Shown: positions 59,387 through 64,000 of the stretch, piece after piece
Layout: each line of letters opens with the position of its first letter
Position numbering within the stretch: position 1 is the first letter of the stretch
From: Chaetoceros tenuissimus
Taxonomy: Eukaryota; Bacillariophyta; Thalassiosirophyceae; Chaetocerotales; Chaetocerotaceae
Assembly (NCBI GenBank): GCA_021927905.1
Contig: BLLK01000019.1
Span: forward strand, 1,178,001-1,242,000
DNA length: 64,000 nucleotides
Direction of reading: 5' to 3'
Made by a program: the position numbers and the translations under genes
The notes under the pieces: model-generated
What the model saw: the letters and a program-made list of their open reading frames with translations, nothing else
Databases searched by the model: none
Told to the model about the DNA's origin: nothing

Positions 59387-60988
59387 ATGACAGAACCCAA
59401 ATCGAAAAAGAGCAGCAGATTTAAACGCTTCAAAAAACTATTCTCCATTAAAAAGAAACAACAAGAAAAGATTCAACATGGTACACCTTCTACTGCTGTA
59501 TTTCGACTTTCATGGCATCCAGATGATATCATGAATGAATTACATGGTCTATCTTCTCCCAAAGAATTACTTGGTAAAAAGTTATTGATGCAGGTTGGTG
59601 GAGTGAATCATGGTTGGATACTTGATTTTACTACTAGCACTATTAACATTGACAAATATGACGTTCCTGCTTCAGTTGCCAATGCCAACAAGGCTCCTTC
59701 CGGTCCACCGTCTACTTACCCTGATTTAAAAGGATATCCATGGGCATGGTATAAGGATCTCAATACATATAATAAAATTGAATTGGGGAAATTGTCGGAA
59801 ATGAAGGCATTTGTAACTGGTAAAATTGCTGCGTCGGGTGAGATGAAACCGTGGGATTATATTGATTCCGTATGGAAAGAAGCCAAAGTCATTGCTGAAG
59901 CGAAAAAGAGAGAAGCTTTTCTCAAAGGAGATATTGAAGCTGGTGTATCAGAGCAAGAGGAGGAAGAAGAAGAAGAGGAAGATGTCGATGAGGAAGCTAG
60001 AATCATTGCAATGTTCAAACCCGAAAAGGAACCATGGGATCCGAGAACCAAGGCATTTTGGAAACGTCACTTTGGAACAGATATGTTGGTGGCTACATAC
60101 TTGTATCTCATTTCCAGTGTATTCTTTGTAGTCTTGTCTCTACAGATACTATTTGTCGAACTGGCAAAAGCAACCACGGAACAAATTGATCCATCCACTA
60201 CTGCACACTACATTGGAACAGCATTCATGTCCATCTTTTTCTTGATTGGTAACATTTACTTTATCAAAATGAGTTATCCGGAAAGCATGATGATCATGGT
60301 GTATAGAGTCATGACCAATGATCCTGCACAAATGACGTTTACACAAAGATACTTTACTGCCAATGAAATGTTGATTTCCATTTGGATGTTTATGGGAGCA
60401 TTCATTGTTCCGACTGTTTTGGAATCGATTTTTGAGCTATTCTTTTTAGGAGAATGGAAACATGCTTTAGCGGATTTGAATACAATGATTATTGGGACTG
60501 TCATATTCATGCCATTTATGATTTCGAGTTTTCCAGATTGTATGAGAATGAATAATGGACAAGGATCTACGTATACATTTGATTACTTGATTGCTCCATG
60601 TCTTGGACTCAACAAGGATGTACAAAACATGAAAGAGGATGATAGAGCAAAGTATGAAAAGAGAGTGGAATTCTGGACCAAACATCTTGGAAATGATATG
60701 CTTGCAGGTGCTTGGGAGTTGGCCTTGATGGGAGTGGCGGCGGGTATTCCTTCTCTCATTTACTTTGTCACGAATCCGTTCTTACCAGCAGCAATATCTG
60801 CCTTTTGGTCCGGTATGCCATTTTGTCTAGGATCGATTTTGATGCTTCATGCAATGTATCCTGAAAATATGAACAAGTCCATCTTCTTTTCCGATGAGGA
60901 CGATGAGTCTACAGAGAAATCTGTAAGAACTGCAAGTGATTCTTCGCAAGGAGATGTTGAGGTAGAGTCCACACCTTTGCTTGCATAA
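59387..60988 (+). CDS. Polytopic membrane protein with soluble N-terminal domain, unknown family
   Basis: An intact ATG frame of 533 residues. It begins with a very basic stretch (KSKKSSRFKRFKKLFSIKKKQQ). A soluble domain (about 45-190) has LLMQVGGVNHGWILDFTTSTINIDKYD and WAWYKDLNTYNKIELGKL. An acidic stretch (EEEEEEEEDVDEE, about 191-205) follows. Six or more helices come next (ATYLYLISSVFFVVLSLQILFV, IGTAFMSIFFLIGNIYFI, ISIWMFMGAFIVPTVL, MIIGTVIFMPFMISSF, ALMGVAAGIPSLIYFV, AISAFWSGMPFCLGSILML). Two similar phrases, FWKRHFGTDMLVATYLYLIS and FWTKHLGNDMLAGAWELALM, begin the first and second halves of the membrane part, which suggests an internal duplication. The C-terminal tail is acidic and Ser-rich. 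Function unknown. Confidence 0.75.
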   Translation: MTEPKSKKSSRFKRFKKLFSIKKKQQEKIQHGTPSTAVFRLSWHPDDIMNELHGLSSPKELLGKKLLMQVGGVNHGWILDFTTSTINIDKYDVPASVANANKAPSGPPSTYPDLKGYPWAWYKDLNTYNKIELGKLSEMKAFVTGKIAASGEMKPWDYIDSVWKEAKVIAEAKKREAFLKGDIEAGVSEQEEEEEEEEDVDEEARIIAMFKPEKEPWDPRTKAFWKRHFGTDMLVATYLYLISSVFFVVLSLQILFVELAKATTEQIDPSTTAHYIGTAFMSIFFLIGNIYFIKMSYPESMMIMVYRVMTNDPAQMTFTQRYFTANEMLISIWMFMGAFIVPTVLESIFELFFLGEWKHALADLNTMIIGTVIFMPFMISSFPDCMRMNNGQGSTYTFDYLIAPCLGLNKDVQNMKEDDRAKYEKRVEFWTKHLGNDMLAGAWELALMGVAAGIPSLIYFVTNPFLPAAISAFWSGMPFCLGSILMLHAMYPENMNKSIFFSDEDDESTEKSVRTASDSSQGDVEVESTPLLA

Positions 60989-61091
60989 TATGGTATGAAT
61001 GTGCATTTTTAATAAGCTTTTGTGTATTCTGTAATTCAAAATAAAATAAACGTATGGATATCAGTTTTATTACTATTATTGCTTACTACTT

Positions 61092-63485
61092 TTAAAATGA
61101 TTCAGTCATACCAAACCCACCAGTAGATACTGGTTGAGATGGAACTCCTGCACTCGCTGGAAATGCTGCTGGACGAGGTACAGCACTGACTTCATTTGGA
61201 TTGAATGCAAGGGTGGCTTCGGCTGGTCCAAAGGGACTGAATCCTTCTGCTGGTATAGACTTTGTCATTTGACTTCGCTCTCTCATGACTCTTTCAAAAG
61301 TCTCTTGCTGCCAATCTTCTTCTAGTCTTCCTTTGAATATTCCTCTTCCTACCAAGTTTGCAAGCTCTTCTGCACATTGTCCAGCTGCATGAACTGATAG
61401 TTGCGTAGCATGTGATTTCTCATCGAGGTTATCCATGAGCATTTCCAAAAACATTTGAAGGTAGTTTCTCTTGAATCGTTGTTTTCCCAATGCTTTTGCA
61501 ATGAGAGGTAGATTCTTCCATAGAGTCGTTCTCAAATCATCACTTTGAGGAAAGTGCTTCACTCTACAAGCATCTACCAACTCTGTCATTATTGGCAAAA
61601 GAGTTTCGTCCGAAAGCAATAATTCTGGTTTTGTATCTGCTGAACATAATCTGCAGCATAGTTCACGAATCAAGTAAATGCATCCATCTGTAGCTTCCCA
61701 AGGAGCCTTTTCTCTGGTAATGAGACAATCTGAACATCCAATTCTTCCAGCTCCACCCTTTCTCAATTTAGGTGCTAAACTACCGCAACTATACAACTGA
61801 CTATTGGTATGACTATCGATATCATTCTGTCGACGTTTGTATTCTTCTCTAGACATGGCTGGCTGCTTCTTGGCACTAGGCAAATCCCTCTTGAGAACAG
61901 TCATAACTTTTTCAAGCATCGAAGGTCCATATGCTTCAATGGCATCCCCAAGAGCAACAGCAGCATCTTCTCGAACAGACCAAATCTGATCAGTCAATTG
62001 CTCTGTCCATCTTGAAAAGAGAGTATTCAATTCCGGCTCACATTCCTGTGGATATGCCAAACAAAAGGTTCCACAGGCCAAGCATGCTTCATCTCTGACA
62101 GGCCAGGATTCATCATGAAAGCACATAATCAATGCTTGCAACAAAGTGACAACATATGGCGCAAGATACTCCGCATACTCCTCCGATCTTCCAATTTTAT
62201 TCGCCAACTCTGCAATCGCCTGACATGCCGCTTCTCTCACCACATGATTATCCGCATCAGCCATTTTACAATAATACCGTGCAATAGCCCCTGCATGCTG
62301 TGCCACATACATTAAACCAGTATGTTGATCCGACTTTTTACGATCAAACAAAATTCTCCAAGTTTCATGAGAATAAAGTTTGACACCCTGTGCCAAATAA
62401 AATCGATTCAAACACATTCTTGGTAGCAACATTGGAAAAGTAGAAGTCAACCATTCTTCATTTTCTACATTTTTCGATTCTTGATATTCCATCATGGCTG
62501 TATAAAATACACGACAAAGTACCGATGCCGCCATACGTACTTGACTCCAATTATCCGCGAGAGTGACTTTGAGTACTTGTACAATGACATTTCTCAAGTT
62601 TGATTCCAAATCAAGCAACATATCCATACATTCACCAGAACTATTGACAATGGCATGAATCATTTGTTCCAATACGTTTATACCCGCAGCACGTACATGA
62701 CGATTGACATGCACGATACAACATTCTTTGATGGCTTCTAGTAATTTCTCCAAATTTGATTGATATTCAAAATATTTGTAGGAAGTAGCTTGAATGAAAC
62801 TTCCAATACCGTACAGGTTGGTTTCAAGTGCTCTCCATCCTGTCGTATCATCTAACGCTCCTGAAGAAGCTTTGGATTTTCCTTGTGTTTCCGGTCCGGA
62901 AGAGATGTGATTATAAAATGAAATTTCAATTTTTTGGTATAAATCTAGAGACTGATTTAGTAATTCTTGCGACATTTTCTGGGTGGATGCCGTGGTAGAA
63001 GTAGAGATTGCAAGTTTGGCATGTTGACCGACGACTTTGGCCACGAGAGATCTGACTCTTGGCTCCTTGTGTTCTAAATGTAGTTGACATTGTCCAATAA
63101 TAAAGGCACAAAATTCTATCAAGCTCTTTTGATCCATGTCTTGAATGGCAATGTCAATCTTATTACTATGAGAGGAAGAGTCTTGAGGTACCCGCGGTCC
63201 TTCTTGATACACTTGCAAAGAGGCCTTTTCATCATTTTGGAAATGTAGAGTGACTTGAAGAAGATAAGATGCTGTGAGATGAAGACCGACTGCAAGAGGT
63301 TCCCATCTGATTGTATCTTTCTCATCATTGTTGGAGTCAAAGAGTTTCATTATCAAGGAAGGAAAGGCTTCATCATTCATTGGAGTCTTGAGGAGTGAAG
63401 ATGCAATCTCTTGAATGGAGTCATCGAGAGGCGGCTGACGTCGGATCAAACTCTCCAAAGCTCTTTCACTGCTGCTAAAGTCCAT
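61092..63485 (-). CDS. HEAT-repeat protein
   Basis: An intact ATG frame of 797 residues, helical throughout. Repeats of the HEAT/ARM type are seen, for example HVRAAGINVLEQMIHAIV, VREAACQAIAELANKIG, PVRDEACLACGTFCLAYP and SVREDAAVALGDAIEAYGP, each with the proline/aspartate-valine-arginine turn pattern. A Cys-containing insert (LAPKLRKGGAGRIGCSDCLITREK, about 590-615) is not part of the repeats. The C-terminus (LEEDWQQETFERVMRERSQM, then Ala/Pro/Gly-rich) is less ordered. Such scaffolds bind partners in many pathways; no known family with a definite role is recognised. No transit peptide is seen. Confidence 0.8.
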   Translation of the reverse strand: MDFSSSERALESLIRRQPPLDDSIQEIASSLLKTPMNDEAFPSLIMKLFDSNNDEKDTIRWEPLAVGLHLTASYLLQVTLHFQNDEKASLQVYQEGPRVPQDSSSHSNKIDIAIQDMDQKSLIEFCAFIIGQCQLHLEHKEPRVRSLVAKVVGQHAKLAISTSTTASTQKMSQELLNQSLDLYQKIEISFYNHISSGPETQGKSKASSGALDDTTGWRALETNLYGIGSFIQATSYKYFEYQSNLEKLLEAIKECCIVHVNRHVRAAGINVLEQMIHAIVNSSGECMDMLLDLESNLRNVIVQVLKVTLADNWSQVRMAASVLCRVFYTAMMEYQESKNVENEEWLTSTFPMLLPRMCLNRFYLAQGVKLYSHETWRILFDRKKSDQHTGLMYVAQHAGAIARYYCKMADADNHVVREAACQAIAELANKIGRSEEYAEYLAPYVVTLLQALIMCFHDESWPVRDEACLACGTFCLAYPQECEPELNTLFSRWTEQLTDQIWSVREDAAVALGDAIEAYGPSMLEKVMTVLKRDLPSAKKQPAMSREEYKRRQNDIDSHTNSQLYSCGSLAPKLRKGGAGRIGCSDCLITREKAPWEATDGCIYLIRELCCRLCSADTKPELLLSDETLLPIMTELVDACRVKHFPQSDDLRTTLWKNLPLIAKALGKQRFKRNYLQMFLEMLMDNLDEKSHATQLSVHAAGQCAEELANLVGRGIFKGRLEEDWQQETFERVMRERSQMTKSIPAEGFSPFGPAEATLAFNPNEVSAVPRPAAFPASAGVPSQPVSTGGFGMTESF

Positions 63486-63829
63486 CTTGTTTTATTGGTG
63501 TGGTTGAATGTTATATTAAGATGAAATAGTGTTACTGTTAGAGAGTAATGTATGATTTATTCAATGATGCATATCTCATTCTTCTTCATTCTTCACTCTT
63601 TACACATCTTTTCTCGGAGTTGCCTCATTCTTGAAGCAAAACAGAAGAAAAGAGGAAAGAAAGGAAGAGCAAAGGAATGAAATGTGATGTCATCGTGATA
63701 GTAGTCATTGGATATATGGAGCGAAAGCCATGCACATCATCACAAAATATTTCCTCAACAATTTATCATACTTTCTTTCATCAACTTGTGACAATATTAC
63801 AGTCAAGTGCTAATAGCTGCTAGTGTCTG
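63486..63829. promoter_or_regulatory. Divergent intergenic (promoter) region
   Basis: About 340 bp between the minus-strand HEAT gene and the plus-strand gene that starts at 63830. No defined element stands out. Confidence 0.35.
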
Positions 63830-64000
63830 ATGGAGATACCCTCGTTTATATGGAATTGGCGATGGCATGAATGTGTCGCAGCATTCGATACTACTACTGA
63901 AAACTTTCGCCAGGTGCTTCAATCACATCTGGTTGAATATCCTCTGCTGGCAACGGTGAAAGATGAATATGGTATTACTATGTTACACTATGCCGCTGCC
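63830..64000 (+). CDS. Ankyrin-repeat-like protein, 5' part only (cut by window edge)
   Basis: ATG at 63830 opens a frame of 57 codons that is still open at the last base. The residues MEIPSFIWNWRWHECVAAFD and then KDEYGITMLHYAAA fit the start of an ankyrin repeat (DxxGxTxLHxAA), and many diatom ankyrin proteins begin with such W-rich leaders. The rest lies outside the window. Confidence 0.65.
   Translation, partial: MEIPSFIWNWRWHECVAAFDTTTENFRQVLQSHLVEYPLLATVKDEYGITMLHYAAA

Noticed and set aside
1-64000. CRISPR arrays, rRNA genes, retroelements or virus-like elements
   Set aside because: No regular spacer arrays, no rRNA sequence and no polymerase, integrase or capsid signatures were seen in any frame.

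Overview
This window looks like nuclear DNA of a centric diatom, most likely Chaetoceros and possibly close to C. tenuissimus. The evidence is AT-rich DNA with short GT-AG introns of about 60-140 bp, plastid presequences carrying the diatom ASAFAP-like motif (…STAFAP and …CAAFAT), a theta-type (LCIB-like) carbonic anhydrase, several multi-domain helicase-associated (HA) proteins, a BspA-type leucine-rich repeat protein of the kind expanded in Chaetoceros, and kinesin-light-chain-type TPR arrays. Species assignment is inference. I saw no reverse transcriptase, integrase, capsid or CRISPR signal.

Layout. 1-1.5 kb is gene-poor with short direct repeats. 1.5-6 kb holds a hypothetical Ser-rich protein, a plastid membrane protein, the LCIB-like carbonic anhydrase (one in-frame TAA; two CO2/cAMP-element-like hexamers upstream) and a small two-exon membrane protein. 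6-21.4 kb is an accessory-looking locus: two paralogues with an HTW…WID signature in opposite orientation flank a glycosyltransferase, a polytopic membrane protein, a large TPR gene with decayed repeats behind it, a second broken TPR gene with a TIR-like N-terminal domain, and an EF-hand receptor-like membrane protein. 21.8-28 kb is ordinary: a plastid SET-like protein, a secretory-pathway protein, the oligosaccharyltransferase catalytic subunit STT3 in four exons and a membrane protein. 28-31 kb is mostly gene-free, with a truncated copy of the preceding gene's 5' end.

31-36 kb: a SET-domain protein, a RING finger spliced to three HA domains, and a sulfotransferase-like protein. 36-46 kb is dominated by RCC1-repeat genes: one two-exon gene, one EF-hand/transmembrane/RCC1 gene, and an inverted partial copy of the latter's last exons and 3' flank, forming a large imperfect palindrome. 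Between them is a scrambled relic of the HTW/WID family. 47-49 kb: two paralogous small basic proteins. 49.6-52.3 kb: a secreted Cys-rich, PSxxPS-type protein with tandem modules and a broken frame. 52.6-52.8 kb: a tRNA-like sequence and a GC-rich patch. 54-64 kb: a prolyl-aminopeptidase-like hydrolase, a BspA-type LRR protein, a five-HA-domain protein, a polytopic membrane protein, a HEAT-repeat protein, and the start of an ankyrin-like gene cut by the window edge.

Most genes look like independent single-copy units rather than an operon. The most unusual part is 6-21 kb, where TIR-like and HTW/WID proteins sit beside repeat-expanding TPR genes. I propose, as inference only, that this is a diatom analogue of an NLR-type recognition locus. 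Several otherwise well-kept genes carry one or two frame breaks, which could be real decay or assembly error.
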